Positions 8,235 through 17,981 are shown, counted from the first letter of the stretch. The stretch: 64,000 bases of DNA from Nonlabens xylanidelens (GCF_002934445.1 NZ_PTJE01000006.1:62001-126000); one strand, 5' to 3'. The notes: generated by a model from the sequence alone, not told the origin. Program-made: numbers and translations.

Positions 8235-9875
8235 ATGAAAAAAATTCTCTCCTTACTAGCGCTTGTGTTGATTATTTCTTGTCAAGAGAAAGAACAAAAC
8301 ACAGCAGACCTCATTATTGAAAATGCTCAAATTTATACTGTAAATAAGGACTTCTCCACGGCAACTGCTATGGCAGTAAAAGATGGTAAAGTTGTTTTTG
8401 TAGGTAGCAAGGAAGCTTTAAAAGCTCAAAACTTAAAGGCTGCTAAAACTATAGATGCTTCTGGTAAGTTTATTTATCCTGGTTTAATAGATGCTCACTG
8501 TCATTTTTATGGTTTAGGACAGCAATTACAGCGTGTAGATCTAGTCGGTACGTCTAGCTATGATGAGGTGGTACAAGAGGTTGTAAATTTTCAAGAGAAG
8601 AATAGCAAAAGCTTTATTATAGGACGCGGTTGGGATCAAAATGATTGGTATGTAAAAGAATTTCCTACTAATGAAAAGCTTAATGAATTATTTCCAGACA
8701 TTCCTGTTGCTTTAACAAGAATAGATGGTCATGCGATGATTGCAAATGATGCCGCTTTGAAATTAGCTGGTATTACTGTGGATACAGATCCATTCGGTGG
8801 AGCTATTGAAATTAAAGAAGGAAAGTTGACTGGAATTTTAGTGGACAATCCTATGGAACTTGTAGAAGCGGTTTTCCCTGCAGAAACTACTGAAGAGTCT
8901 ATTAAATCTTTAATGGATGCTCAGGAGATCAACTTCGGTTATGGAATTACTACGGTGGATGACGCTGGTTTAATGCGTTCTACCATAGAACTTATCGATA
9001 GTCTACAACAAGATGGAACTTTAAAAATGAAGATCTATGCGATGATTTCTAACACACCAGAAAACTTAGATTATTATTTAAATAAAGGAGTGGTAAAAAC
9101 AAATCACCTAAATGTAAGATCGGTAAAGTTCTATGCAGACGGCGCTCTAGGTAGTCGCGGTGCTGCAATGAAAGAATCCTATTCAGATAAACACGATCAT
9201 TATGGTGCGTTATTAAGCAGTGTAAAAGATTTCAGAGGTATTGCAGAGCGTATCGCAGCTACTGACTACCAGATGAATACCCATGCGATAGGTGATAGTG
9301 CTAATTATGTGGTTTTAAAAAACTATAAGGAATTACTTAGTGATAAAAAAGACAGAAGATGGAGAGTAGAACACGCTCAAATCGTTGATCCAGTAGATTT
9401 TGAGTTTTTTGATACAGAAAATATTCTTCCGTCGGTGCAGCCTACTCATGCTACTAGCGATATGTATTGGGCGCAAGATAGAGTAGGAGAAGAGCGCATT
9501 CAAGGAGCTTATGCTTATAAGAAGCTTTTGGGTATGTCTAATATGCTAGCTCTAGGTACTGATTACCCTGTGGAGCAGGTAAATCCGTTTTTGACCTTTT
9601 ATGCCGCAGTTGCAAGAAAAGACACTAGCGGTTTTCCAGAAAATGGTTTCCGTGCAGACCAGGCTCTTTCAAGAGAAGAAGCTTTAAGAGGTATGACTAT
9701 CTGGGCAGCTTATTCTAATTTTGAAGAAAATGAAAAAGGAAGTCTAGAAATAGGAAAAGCAGCCGACTTTATTATGTTAGATAAAGATTTAATGGAAGTT
9801 GCTATAGAACAAGTTCCTAATTTGAAAGTTAGTGCTACTTACAGTAATGGGGAATTGGTTTACTCTTCTAAGTAA
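8235..9875 (+). CDS. Amidohydrolase family 3 lipoprotein (YtcJ-like)
   Basis: A 546-residue metal-dependent amidohydrolase. The ATG at 8235 is preferred to the in-frame GTG at 8217 because it begins the lipoprotein signal MKKILSLLALVLIISC, lipobox LIISC. GLIDAHCHFYG carries the first two metal-binding histidines of the TIM-barrel amidohydrolase fold. HAIGD, VEHA, and ALGTDYPV near the C-terminus supply further ligands and the catalytic Asp. The protein is probably anchored in the envelope and hydrolyses C-N bonds of a small substrate. Relatives are annotated as YtcJ-like exoenzymes of unknown substrate. It is a single-gene unit. Confidence 0.85.
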   Translation: MKKILSLLALVLIISCQEKEQNTADLIIENAQIYTVNKDFSTATAMAVKDGKVVFVGSKEALKAQNLKAAKTIDASGKFIYPGLIDAHCHFYGLGQQLQRVDLVGTSSYDEVVQEVVNFQEKNSKSFIIGRGWDQNDWYVKEFPTNEKLNELFPDIPVALTRIDGHAMIANDAALKLAGITVDTDPFGGAIEIKEGKLTGILVDNPMELVEAVFPAETTEESIKSLMDAQEINFGYGITTVDDAGLMRSTIELIDSLQQDGTLKMKIYAMISNTPENLDYYLNKGVVKTNHLNVRSVKFYADGALGSRGAAMKESYSDKHDHYGALLSSVKDFRGIAERIAATDYQMNTHAIGDSANYVVLKNYKELLSDKKDRRWRVEHAQIVDPVDFEFFDTENILPSVQPTHATSDMYWAQDRVGEERIQGAYAYKKLLGMSNMLALGTDYPVEQVNPFLTFYAAVARKDTSGFPENGFRADQALSREEALRGMTIWAAYSNFEENEKGSLEIGKAADFIMLDKDLMEVAIEQVPNLKVSATYSNGELVYSSK

Positions 9876-9906
9876 AAAGTATTAATAGATTCTTAGATGT
9901 AAACTA

Positions 9907-11136
9907 ATGACTAATTCTCTAATAATTTTCCTGTTCTGTTTTAGCGGTATAAGTTGTTTATCACAAGATCTGAAGTCTTTTCAAGAGCAAGGTGTATATG
10001 GCTACAAATTAGGGGATAGTGTGGTTATAACTCCTCAATATAATTATGCCAAAGATTTTTATAAGGGTAATGGTGTTGTCTGTTTAAATAAAAAAGTAGG
10101 TGTAATTGATAGGAAAAATAATATTGTGCTACCTATTAAATATTATAAGGTTTACATCCTGAATGATTCGCTTTACAAAGTCAGAAATGAAGGCGAATAT
10201 TATTGGGATGATATTTATGGTGTAGTAGGTAAAAATGACAGATTGATTTTGCCTCTACATTTTAAAAGTATAAATCTTTTAAAAGATAAACTTTTAGTTA
10301 GTAAAAGGAAGTTTGGAAAAATAAATAAAGGACGTTACAGTGTTTCCTATAATTCCACACAAGTACATGGTATTTATGATTTGAGTGGCGATGTAATTTT
10401 GGAGCCAGAATTCAGTTCTTTTAAAAAGCTAGGACAAGATACTCTTTTAGTTGGCAAAGACAGCCACTACGCATTAGTAAAGACAGATGGAAGTTTTATA
10501 ACTGATTTAAAATATACCGCATTTGGGGAATATTATTTTAACAAAGCAAAAATTCGTGTTGATAATTTATACGGCTTCATAGATAAAAAAGGATTCGAAG
10601 TAATCAAACCTCAGTTTAAACTGATCAGTCCGTTTTACATTAAGCAATTTACTGTCTTTTGGAAAGAGAATGGCAAAGTTGGTTTCCTAAATAGTAAAGG
10701 AGAAATTATTTTTGAATCCGATGATATTGGTTTAATGTATCCCCATTTGAATGTTGCAGCTACAATAAAAAATAAAAAGTGGGGATTAATTGATTTACAA
10801 GGCAAGGTTTTAATTCCTTTTGAACACACTACCTTTATAAGAGAATTCGAGGGAATTATAGGATTTAAAAAGGATAGTAAATGGGCGGTTTTTGATTCTG
10901 CTGGGAAGCAATTAACAGATTATAGATTTGATTCCTTGTCAGTCTTTCAAAATGAAGAGTCGCCAGATCATTCATTTTATAAACTCAAAAGCAGTATATA
11001 TCCTCAATCACTTGGTTTCGTAAAAGAGTCTAATCAATATGGAGTAATTGATTCCAATGGAAAATTTGTGATTCCATTAAATGATTCAAAACAGATCGTT
11101 TTTAAATTATTAGATGAAATAAAAATTAAAGAATAA
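9907..11136 (+). CDS. WG-repeat protein, exported
   Basis: A 409-residue protein with about nine WG (KWG) beta repeats, each of the form W/YGvID.kGk.viPp.yd: GVIDRKNNIVLPIKY, GFIDKKGFEVIKPQF, WGLIDLQGKVLIPFEH and YGVIDSNGKFVIPL are the clearest. The N-terminus is a signal peptide with a lipobox-like GISC, so it may be a lipoprotein. WG-repeat proteins are beta-rich, probably propeller-like, and are thought to mediate binding; no enzymatic role is known. It follows the amidohydrolase by 31 bp on the same strand. Confidence 0.8.
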   Translation: MTNSLIIFLFCFSGISCLSQDLKSFQEQGVYGYKLGDSVVITPQYNYAKDFYKGNGVVCLNKKVGVIDRKNNIVLPIKYYKVYILNDSLYKVRNEGEYYWDDIYGVVGKNDRLILPLHFKSINLLKDKLLVSKRKFGKINKGRYSVSYNSTQVHGIYDLSGDVILEPEFSSFKKLGQDTLLVGKDSHYALVKTDGSFITDLKYTAFGEYYFNKAKIRVDNLYGFIDKKGFEVIKPQFKLISPFYIKQFTVFWKENGKVGFLNSKGEIIFESDDIGLMYPHLNVAATIKNKKWGLIDLQGKVLIPFEHTTFIREFEGIIGFKKDSKWAVFDSAGKQLTDYRFDSLSVFQNEESPDHSFYKLKSSIYPQSLGFVKESNQYGVIDSNGKFVIPLNDSKQIVFKLLDEIKIKE

Positions 11137-11158
11137 ATTCTTTAGAATTGACAGTGTT

Positions 11159-11575
11159 CTAATCCTCTAAATAAGCCTTCTCCTTCAACTTCCAGTCTAG
11201 ATATCTATGTAAGTCGGTCTCGATCCATCCGGTTACAAAGGAGAGGACTGTTAGGTCATCTATAAATCCTAATCCTGGAATAAAATCTGGGATAAGGTCT
11301 ATGGGGCTAAAAACATATAATAATCCTGTAGTAATGGCAGCAATGGTAAACCATGGGATGTTCGTATAAATGCCTTTACGATAATCTTTAATCATCATAA
11401 ACATGATCTTACCTAGCTTGGCATATTTTTTTAAAAAGCCAGAATTTGCAATAGTAGAAGTAATACTTTCTTCTTTTTCTATCGCGTCATCCACATCTGC
11501 GACAGTAGTTTGTTCTACCGTTTCTAGTGTGTAATCTTCGTCAGGTAAATTTATTTTTTTTCTGAATAGTCTCAT
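11159..11575 (-). CDS. YkvA-family (DUF1232) membrane protein
   Basis: A 138-residue protein. The C-terminal half holds the DUF1232 signature LYVFSPIDLIPDFIPGLGFIDD, a membrane-associated motif found in small proteins of unknown function. The N-terminal half is acidic and variable. It is the last gene of a three-gene minus-strand unit with ATGA overlaps (small membrane protein, VOC protein, this gene), so it is translationally coupled. The function of the family is not established. Confidence 0.85.
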   Translation of the reverse strand: MRLFRKKINLPDEDYTLETVEQTTVADVDDAIEKEESITSTIANSGFLKKYAKLGKIMFMMIKDYRKGIYTNIPWFTIAAITTGLLYVFSPIDLIPDFIPGLGFIDDLTVLSFVTGWIETDLHRYLDWKLKEKAYLED

Positions 11576-11988
11576 GATGCAAATATTTGATCAAAGTCCT
11601 TAAAAGACTTAAATTCTAATGAATTTCCGCTTGGGTCTTGAAAGAACATAGTGGCTTGCTCGCCTGGCAGTCCTTCAAATCTTATATACGGCTCGATTAT
11701 AAATTTGATTCCTTTTTCTTTTACCGCTTTCGCGAAAGCGTGAAAAATATCCCATTCTAGAACGACACCAAAATGTGGAACAGGAACGGCCTTGCCATCT
11801 ACGGCATTAATGGCTGCTTTTTGAGCCTCTTCTGTCACATGTATAACTAGTTGATGGCCGAAGAAATCAAAGTCTACCCAATGGTCAGAACTGCGTCCTT
11901 CTTTACAGCCTAATGTATCGCGATAAAACGCACGTGTAGTGGTGATTTCTTTGACAGGAATAGCTAGGTGAAAAGGAGTTAGTTTCAT
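11572..11988 (-). CDS. VOC-family (glyoxalase/bleomycin-resistance fold) protein
   Basis: A 138-residue vicinal-oxygen-chelate protein. FHLAIPVKEITTTRAFYRDTLGC, a central HFGVVLEW, and FFQDPSGNSLEFK give the paired beta-alpha-beta-beta-beta modules and the metal-site His/His/Glu pattern of glyoxalase-like dioxygenases or lyases. The substrate is unknown. It overlaps both neighbours by 4 bp. The 16-bp palindrome at 11725-11740 lies within it and is read as AFAKA. Confidence 0.85.
   Translation of the reverse strand: MKLTPFHLAIPVKEITTTRAFYRDTLGCKEGRSSDHWVDFDFFGHQLVIHVTEEAQKAAINAVDGKAVPVPHFGVVLEWDIFHAFAKAVKEKGIKFIIEPYIRFEGLPGEQATMFFQDPSGNSLEFKSFKDFDQIFAS
11725..11740. repeat. 16-bp palindrome, inside the VOC gene
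   Basis: A perfect CGCTTTCGCGAAAGCG, read on the coding strand as GCT TTC GCG AAA GCG (AFAKA) between HVF-like and VKEKG residues. Confidence 0.95.
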
Positions 11989-12194
11989 TTAGTTAATTTT
12001 TTATGGATGTAATAATAAAGCCAGGCGATGGGAATGTTACCTACTACAACTGGCAGTAAGGTGTATGAAAAAGAAGTGACAAATGATTTTAAGTATTCTT
12101 CTGAACCTATAGTAAGTATCGCATAAATACCGAACAAGATTAAAAAGATAAATGAAATTGTTCTAAAGTAAGCGTTTAAGTAATCTCTAACCAT
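11985..12194 (-). CDS. Small two-helix membrane protein
   Basis: A 69-residue protein with two hydrophobic helices (about residues 12-30 and 44-62) and a basic C-terminus KKLTK. It is the first gene of a three-gene unit and overlaps the VOC gene by 4 bp. No family is recognised; its coupling and composition support a real inner-membrane protein. A terminator separates it from clpP upstream. Confidence 0.65.
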   Translation of the reverse strand: MVRDYLNAYFRTISFIFLILFGIYAILTIGSEEYLKSFVTSFSYTLLPVVVGNIPIAWLYYYIHKKLTK

Positions 12195-12206
12195 TTTTAT
12201 GAAATT

Positions 12207-12238
12207 AAAAAGCCAGCTTAAAGATAAGCTGGCTTTTT
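12207..12238 (-). terminator. Terminator downstream of the ClpP-like gene
   Basis: AGCCAGCTTA (12211-12220) pairs with TAAGCTGGCT (12225-12234) around a 4-nt loop. The A-run on its left gives the U-tract for transcripts coming from the ClpP-like gene; the T-run on the right would also let it act the other way. Confidence 0.85.
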
Positions 12239-12258
12239 GAATAAATGTGTTATGTTAT

Positions 12259-12801
12259 TTATAAAATACCATCCACGATTCCGTATGCTAAAGCTTCATC
12301 AGCACCTAGCCAGTAATCACGGTTAAAATCTTTCATCACTTTTTCAAAAGTCTGTCCACAGTTGTCTGCAAGAATTTGAGCACTTAATTCTTTGGTTTTA
12401 AGAATCTCGTTTGCAGTGATTTCAATGTCTGCACTGGTACCACGAGCACCACCACTAGGCTGGTGTATCATTACACGACCGTGTTTTTGTATCATGCGAC
12501 GTCCTTTAGTACCGCCAGAAAGAAGTAAAGAGCCCATAGATGCAGCAAGACCACTACATACAGTGCTTACTGGGCTTTTAATTTCTTGCATCGTGTCATA
12601 AATAGAAAAACCAGCAGTTACATAACCACCTGGACTATTAATTACAAAAGTGATTTCTTCATTACTTAAAGAATCTAGGTACAATAATCTGTCTACACAA
12701 TGTCTAGCTGTTTTATCATCTACCATTCCCCAAATGAACAATTTGCGTTGTTCAATGTAAGTTTCGTCTATTTTATCTTGAAGTTTAAATGCTTTGCTCA
12801 T
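12259..12801 (-). CDS. ClpP-like serine protease
   Basis: A 180-residue ClpP-fold protease. The catalytic triad is visible: Ser 88 in GLAASMGS, His 113 in MIHQPSGG and Asp 162 in FNRDYWL. NSPGGYVTAG is the substrate-binding strand. It is shorter than canonical ClpP (about 195-220), lacks a propeptide, and differs from the housekeeping sequence (FIWGMVDD, WLGADEA). It could therefore be a second ClpP paralogue. No clpX or tig lies beside it, whereas the main clpP is usually next to clpX. A terminator follows. Confidence 0.82.
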   Translation of the reverse strand: MSKAFKLQDKIDETYIEQRKLFIWGMVDDKTARHCVDRLLYLDSLSNEEITFVINSPGGYVTAGFSIYDTMQEIKSPVSTVCSGLAASMGSLLLSGGTKGRRMIQKHGRVMIHQPSGGARGTSADIEITANEILKTKELSAQILADNCGQTFEKVMKDFNRDYWLGADEALAYGIVDGIL

Positions 12802-12863
12802 TCAATTTTAATTTGGGTTAAAAATACGGAATCTTAAAAAATAAATCTACTCAATTAACAAGA

Positions 12864-13886
12864 CTATATCTTCTTACCTTGTTTGCCATATTCATTTTTG
12901 TAAATTTTTACGAGTAGTAAAAATAAACTTACTAATAAAGGTCCAAAGATAAGCCCTATAAAACCGAATAGAGGTACACCGACTACTACACCTATAAGTG
13001 TAACTAGTGGATGTACGTCGGCTAGGCGTTTTTGCACTACCAGTCTAAATAAATTATCAGTAGAACCTACAACCACGGCGCCATAAATCAGTATTCCTAT
13101 AGCAGCAGTGGTATCTCCTTGTGAGAATAATAAAATACACACCGGTAATATTCCTAAAGCTGTTCCTACAAATGGAATCATACTACCTATTATGGTGATT
13201 ACAAACCAAAAGAATGGGTTATCCACGCCGAATATGAAGTAACCTACCAAAGCAACAACACCTTGAAGTAATGCCACTAGTGGGATGCCTATGGCGTTTG
13301 ATTTTACTAAGTCTATACTTTCCTTACCTATATTTTTTGTGTTTTCTTCTTTGAGTGGTAAATAAACTAATGCAGTTGCTAGCCATTTTTTGCGCTCTGT
13401 TAACATGAAGTATAATAAAAAGAACATAATCCCTACAGATATGGTTACGGTAAGGCTAGAGTTTGCGAGATCTTGGATGTTTTGGGATATCCATGTACTT
13501 ACTTCACTAGAATTTATGTTTTCAGAAATATTCATTCCTACTAGTTCTTCAGCTTTGGAAATCTCTGATTTTATAGCGTCGGTTATAGCTGTACTGTTCT
13601 GGATAGCTGTCTTTACTTTAGAAGTAAGCATCAATCCTATTCCTGCAATAGGTAATAGAATAATCACAAATGATAAGAACATAAGGAGCGTTGCGGCTAG
13701 TGCAGGTTTCCATTTTCTTTTTTCAAGCTTCTCTTGAAGTGGTGCGAGTAAAATAAATAAAGTAACAGCACCTAAAACGCCTCCTAAATAAGGAAGTAGT
13801 TCCATGCCTATCAAGAATAGAATACCTATTATGATTAATAGGATGAATAGCTGGCGTATCTTAGTAGTAGGAATCTGATCAGTCAT
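12864..13886 (-). CDS. AI-2E family (PerM/UPF0118) transporter
   Basis: A 340-residue polytopic inner-membrane protein with paired N-terminal helices, a soluble region around residues 90-140, and a C-terminal helix cluster containing GVPLFGFIGLIFGPLLVSL, the signature end of the AI-2E/PerM family. Members have been proposed as autoinducer-2 exporters or Na+/H+ antiporters; the substrate is not predictable here. It stands alone, 62 bp upstream of the ClpP-like gene. Confidence 0.85.
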   Translation of the reverse strand: MTDQIPTTKIRQLFILLIIIGILFLIGMELLPYLGGVLGAVTLFILLAPLQEKLEKRKWKPALAATLLMFLSFVIILLPIAGIGLMLTSKVKTAIQNSTAITDAIKSEISKAEELVGMNISENINSSEVSTWISQNIQDLANSSLTVTISVGIMFFLLYFMLTERKKWLATALVYLPLKEENTKNIGKESIDLVKSNAIGIPLVALLQGVVALVGYFIFGVDNPFFWFVITIIGSMIPFVGTALGILPVCILLFSQGDTTAAIGILIYGAVVVGSTDNLFRLVVQKRLADVHPLVTLIGVVVGVPLFGFIGLIFGPLLVSLFLLLVKIYKNEYGKQGKKI

Positions 13887-14034
13887 AAGGGTCAGTTATT
13901 TCTTAATGAAATTGTTAGCTCTTCTTTACTCTTTTGAAATTTTATCTATGTGTAATAAATGCGGTTAATTTATTTTAATGAATTTATAATTAATTTGCTT
14001 AGTAATCAATCACTATAGGTTAATATAAATGTAA

Positions 14035-14877
14035 TTAAGGTCTCGCCAGAAACTTTAGAACCTCTTCTATCACTTCTGGAGTGTACAAACTATGACCACC
14101 GGTTTGAGATGTATAAGTGCTGGAATTAGGCATTTTTGCAGCTATTTCATCCATTGCAGCATAGGGTACAATCACATCCTGCGGATTATGGACAATTAGG
14201 GAAGGGATTTGAATTTTCTCTGCAAAATCTGCAGCTACAAAATCTTCTATTAGAAAGCCAAAAGTGTTTTTAAGTAAGTTGTTTAAACTACCATAAACAG
14301 AGTTATTGAAGCTAGTTATGTTTTGATAATCGCGCATAATAACTTCTAGTTTATTAGGGCTACCTAATAAAACTAATTTCTCTATAAAATTATGTGGATG
14401 ATTTGATTCTTGATATATAGTAGCCATGGCGCCTACACTATGAGCGATTACTATTTTAGGCTCATATAAATCAATAACCGTCGTAATAACTTTTGAATAT
14501 TTTACAGCGGTAAATAATTCACCGTCAGAAGCTCCGTGGGCAGGTGCGTCTATAGCGATTATGTTATAGTCTAGTTTCTGTAATGGTTCAATAAGGTATT
14601 TCCATCTGTAGGCGTTAGATTCCCAACCATGATTTAATAAGACTGTAGGACCGTTACCTTTCCAGTGATAGAGCTGAAATAAGCCATCTTCAAAGGCTAT
14701 CTTTTGTGTTCTAGCCGTACTAAGAAACTCTTTTTGATGTTCTGCAATTTTACCTCTTCTAGGTATGCTGAATACTTTGAGTGCTAGACTTGCTGCCTTT
14801 TCTTTAGAGAATAGGTGAATCGTATTAAAATAAAAGCCATACAGTTTAGGTATGGCTTTTTGAAGTGTTTTTTTCAT
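14035..14877 (-). CDS. Alpha/beta hydrolase
   Basis: A 280-residue alpha/beta-hydrolase. The oxyanion region is LLNHGWESNAYRW, the nucleophile Ser 147 sits in AHSVGA, Asp 234 is in NPQDVIVPY and His 262 in GGHSLY. There is no signal peptide, so it is cytoplasmic. The nucleophile elbow has Ala in place of the first Gly of GxSxG, as in several esterase-like members. Substrate unknown. A lipoprotein gene precedes it by 11 bp on the same strand. Confidence 0.85.
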   Translation of the reverse strand: MKKTLQKAIPKLYGFYFNTIHLFSKEKAASLALKVFSIPRRGKIAEHQKEFLSTARTQKIAFEDGLFQLYHWKGNGPTVLLNHGWESNAYRWKYLIEPLQKLDYNIIAIDAPAHGASDGELFTAVKYSKVITTVIDLYEPKIVIAHSVGAMATIYQESNHPHNFIEKLVLLGSPNKLEVIMRDYQNITSFNNSVYGSLNNLLKNTFGFLIEDFVAADFAEKIQIPSLIVHNPQDVIVPYAAMDEIAAKMPNSSTYTSQTGGHSLYTPEVIEEVLKFLARP

Positions 14878-14888
14878 GAGTATTTAAA

Positions 14889-15437
14889 TTACCAGGATAC
14901 AAACATATAAAGTGGCTTGGTGTCTTCTGGAATCATCGTTTTTTCTATAGAAGCACTAATGTCAAATTTCACATCAGTAGGTAAATCATCTTTAGATATT
15001 GTGAAATAAAAATTTTCTTCATTTACCCATATTACAGCATCGTCGATCATGTTATCTACACTACTTATTTTGTATGCTGTACTTATCTCTTTATAAGTAC
15101 TGTTTTTAGTAATACCTTTTAAAGTAGTAAAACGCTCGTCACGTATAATAATATTCTCAATAGTAGCTGTACTATCTAGCGCTTCACTAGGTGTAAGAGT
15201 TAATAAATGTGCTCCACCTTTTTCAAAGATCTCTATTTGGTTTGCGCCATTACTAAATTCATCTCCTTTGACCGCTCTTACAATACTATCGTTTGCATAA
15301 ATGCTATCTAATTGAAATACTTTCATGTCTTTAGTCAGGTGACCTACACGATCTTTATTCCATTCAAATGGATCTTGATCTTTAGAGCAACTAGCTAGTA
15401 CGACTATTACGGCAATTAACGCTATTACTTTTTTCAT
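14889..15437 (-). CDS. Putative lipoprotein of unknown function
   Basis: A 182-residue exported lipoprotein. The ATG at 15437 is chosen because it starts MKKVIALIAVIVVLASC with lipobox LASC; the longer frame back to 15494 would bury the signal. The mature part is acidic with beta-rich segments and no recognised domain. It is likely co-transcribed with the alpha/beta hydrolase 11 bp downstream. Confidence 0.7.
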   Translation of the reverse strand: MKKVIALIAVIVVLASCSKDQDPFEWNKDRVGHLTKDMKVFQLDSIYANDSIVRAVKGDEFSNGANQIEIFEKGGAHLLTLTPSEALDSTATIENIIIRDERFTTLKGITKNSTYKEISTAYKISSVDNMIDDAVIWVNEENFYFTISKDDLPTDVKFDISASIEKTMIPEDTKPLYMFVSW

Positions 15438-15534
15438 ATTTTTATTTAAAGATGTAAAATTACAATTGCTAGAGAAACTACACGAGTTTTGCATTATTTA
15501 TTTTACAGTTCTTATTAGTATTTTAACTCTTAAA

Positions 15535-17052
15535 TTATTTTAACGCTTTACCTAAAATTCCCATTACTCCTCTAATAAAAGAAGCGCTGGTTAATACTTT
15601 TAGGATAGGGTTCTGTCTGGTGCTAGTTCTAGAAGTAGAAGATTTACGAGCTTTTGCTTTTTCCTTTGCCGCCTTTTCTTTGATCTCTTCTTCATTTGCC
15701 TCTTCAATTTTTTTCTGTAGAATTTCTTCAGCACTTTCTCGATCTATTTCTTCATTGTACTTATCAGTAAGTTCAGAATCTGCAATGAGATCACTTAGTT
15801 CTCTGTCAGATAGAACATCCATGCGACTTTCTGGAGCACGCAATAGGGTTGCAGCTAGAGGACTAGGTCTTCCTTTCTCATCTAGTGCGCTTATTAAAGC
15901 TTCTCCTATACCTAACGATGTGAGTATTTCGGCAGTGTTGTAATAATCTGTTTCAGGATAATTTTGTGCGGTAAGCTTTATGGCTTTTCTGTCTTTTGCA
16001 GTAAAAGCTCTTAGTGCATGCTGTATTTTAAGTCCTAGTTGACTTAATACCCCTTCAGGTATATCTGTTGGGTTTTGAGTTACAAAATAAAGACCTATTC
16101 CCTTAGAACGTATTAATTTTACAATACTCTCTATTTGACTTAGTAATGCTTTGCTTGCGTTGTCAAAAATTAAATGGGCCTCGTCTATAAATAAAATAAG
16201 CTCAGGTTTATCACTATCACCTTGTTCAGGAAAAGTAGAATATATTTCAGCCAGCAGGCTTAGCATAAACGTAGAGAAAAGCTTAGGTCTGTCTTGTATG
16301 TCGGTAAGTCTTATTACATTAACATATCCGTTACCGTCACGATCTTTTCTTACTAGATCTTTAACATCAAAACTACGCTCTCCAAAAAAACGTTGAGCAC
16401 CCTGTTGTTCTAGTTCGATAAGTTTTCTAAGAATTGCACCAGTAGAAGATGTAGATATGCGGCCATACTCTTTTTGGAATTCTTCTTTACCTGCTCCAGT
16501 AGCATATTGTAATACCTTTTTTAAATCATCTAGGTCTAGTAGAGGTAACTTATTATCATCACAATACTTGAAAACTACTGATATAATACCGGCTTGCGTT
16601 TCTGTAACATCAAGAATCCTTGATAAAAGCACCGGGCCGAATTCGCTCACGGTAGCTCTCATTTTAATTCCGTCTTGTTCAGAAATAGTCATGATTTCTA
16701 CAGGTGATTTTCTTTTTTTGAAATATAGACCTATTTTTTCGTGACGCTCATCTATTTTTTCATGTCCAGGACTTTCTGCAGCTATACCAGAAAGGTCCCC
16801 TTTTATATCCATCAATAGAGTAGGTACACCTTGTTGTGATAGTTGCTCGGCTATTATTTGTAACGTTTTTGTTTTCCCAGTACCTGTGGCACCAGCTATT
16901 AAACCATGACGGTTCATAGTTTTTAATGGGATTTTTACATGTGCATTTGTTAACGTCTCGCCGTCTAACATTGCAGCACCCATAATGATAGCATCGCCTT
17001 TTGGGCTGTAACCGTCAGTTATATATTTGAAAAATTCATCTTTTTGGGACAT
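15535..17052 (-). CDS. HerA-like/DUF853 ATPase
   Basis: A 505-residue P-loop ATPase of the HerA/FtsK superfamily, DUF853 branch. Walker A GATGTGKT (54-61), Walker B LILFIDEAH in the middle, and a sensor region QNPTDIP are visible. The C-terminal 90 residues are a charged, Glu/Lys-rich stretch. HerA relatives pump or process DNA, but the DUF853 branch has no proven function and lacks an adjacent NurA nuclease here. Single-gene unit. Confidence 0.85.
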   Translation of the reverse strand: MSQKDEFFKYITDGYSPKGDAIIMGAAMLDGETLTNAHVKIPLKTMNRHGLIAGATGTGKTKTLQIIAEQLSQQGVPTLLMDIKGDLSGIAAESPGHEKIDERHEKIGLYFKKRKSPVEIMTISEQDGIKMRATVSEFGPVLLSRILDVTETQAGIISVVFKYCDDNKLPLLDLDDLKKVLQYATGAGKEEFQKEYGRISTSSTGAILRKLIELEQQGAQRFFGERSFDVKDLVRKDRDGNGYVNVIRLTDIQDRPKLFSTFMLSLLAEIYSTFPEQGDSDKPELILFIDEAHLIFDNASKALLSQIESIVKLIRSKGIGLYFVTQNPTDIPEGVLSQLGLKIQHALRAFTAKDRKAIKLTAQNYPETDYYNTAEILTSLGIGEALISALDEKGRPSPLAATLLRAPESRMDVLSDRELSDLIADSELTDKYNEEIDRESAEEILQKKIEEANEEEIKEKAAKEKAKARKSSTSRTSTRQNPILKVLTSASFIRGVMGILGKALK

Positions 17053-17096
17053 GAAAAAAGTGTTTCCTCAAAAGTAATTCAAAAATTTGGGTATAA

Positions 17097-17132
17097 AAAA
17101 AACAGTTCTGCAATAACGAAGAACTGTTTTTG
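17097..17132 (-). terminator. Terminator downstream of the exported surface protein
   Basis: AAAACAGTTCT pairs with AGAACTGTTTT around a 10-nt loop, with an A-run on the left that gives the U-tract for minus-strand transcripts. Confidence 0.8.
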
Positions 17133-17154
17133 TAATGTCTTTAAATGGTATTAT

Positions 17155-17859
17155 TTAATCGGATACTCTTAAGATCCCTATATCACAAAAGTCTAATGGT
17201 TCTACTGTTTCGCTATTAGTTAGATAAAAACGTAGGTCGAGCACTTGACCAGCTGTGATTTTAAATTGAAACACCCCAGAAGCACCCCAGTAATCGTTAC
17301 TTCCAGGTATATTAGCGTATCCACGACATAAATAACCTTTGCGACTGGAGTCTATAAAAACACCTAATATGTATTTATGATCTCCACTATTAACATTACG
17401 CAATGAAATCCCTCCGCTTATTTGATAAGTTCCAGATTTTAGTATTCTAATTTTTCCGTCAGATATAACATCAAAATGTGTAGGGTCTGAAGAGAGAATT
17501 TCTCCAGAACCTTCACCTATAGGGAATTGATGAAAGTTAGAATCGGTTCCTATATCTTCAGTTCCATTAAAACTTTTATACAAAGTGATTTGTGGAATGG
17601 TGGGAACTGCCTGGTTCTCCCAATTTGAATTTGTATAAATGTGTAATGATTTTGTATCCGTATTAAATACAATAGAGCCTTCTAGAGGCGTTGGGATTAA
17701 ATTCATTGCGGCAGTATCCATTCTAGGAGGGACAAAACTGCCAGTTGTACTATCTATTTGTAATGCAGAGCCGTCATCAGGGGTTGAAGTATTGACACCT
17801 ACTTGGGCTGTAATAATCTGGCTAGAGATTATTATAAGTAAATAAAAGAATTTTTTCAT
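17155..17859 (-). CDS. Exported protein with flavobacterial VGVNTSTP motif
   Basis: A 234-residue exported protein. The signal peptide ends in ITAQ and is followed at once by VGVNTSTPDDGSALQID, a motif common at the start of flavobacterial surface and tail-fibre-like proteins. The C-terminal 120 residues are beta-rich (GTYQISGGISLRN, DLRFYL) and could form a C1q/TNF-like jelly roll, which is inference. No T9SS sorting tail is visible. Its role is unknown. It ends at a good terminator. Confidence 0.65.
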   Translation of the reverse strand: MKKFFYLLIIISSQIITAQVGVNTSTPDDGSALQIDSTTGSFVPPRMDTAAMNLIPTPLEGSIVFNTDTKSLHIYTNSNWENQAVPTIPQITLYKSFNGTEDIGTDSNFHQFPIGEGSGEILSSDPTHFDVISDGKIRILKSGTYQISGGISLRNVNSGDHKYILGVFIDSSRKGYLCRGYANIPGSNDYWGASGVFQFKITAGQVLDLRFYLTNSETVEPLDFCDIGILRVSD

Positions 17860-17981
17860 GAAGAAAGTAAAGAGTGAGTATGGTTAAGTATTTGAATAAA
17901 ATATAGTTGAGGGATTATATTTTTTACAAATGTATTAATTTATCATATGTTACTCTGTTATAAATAATGTAAAAGCTAACG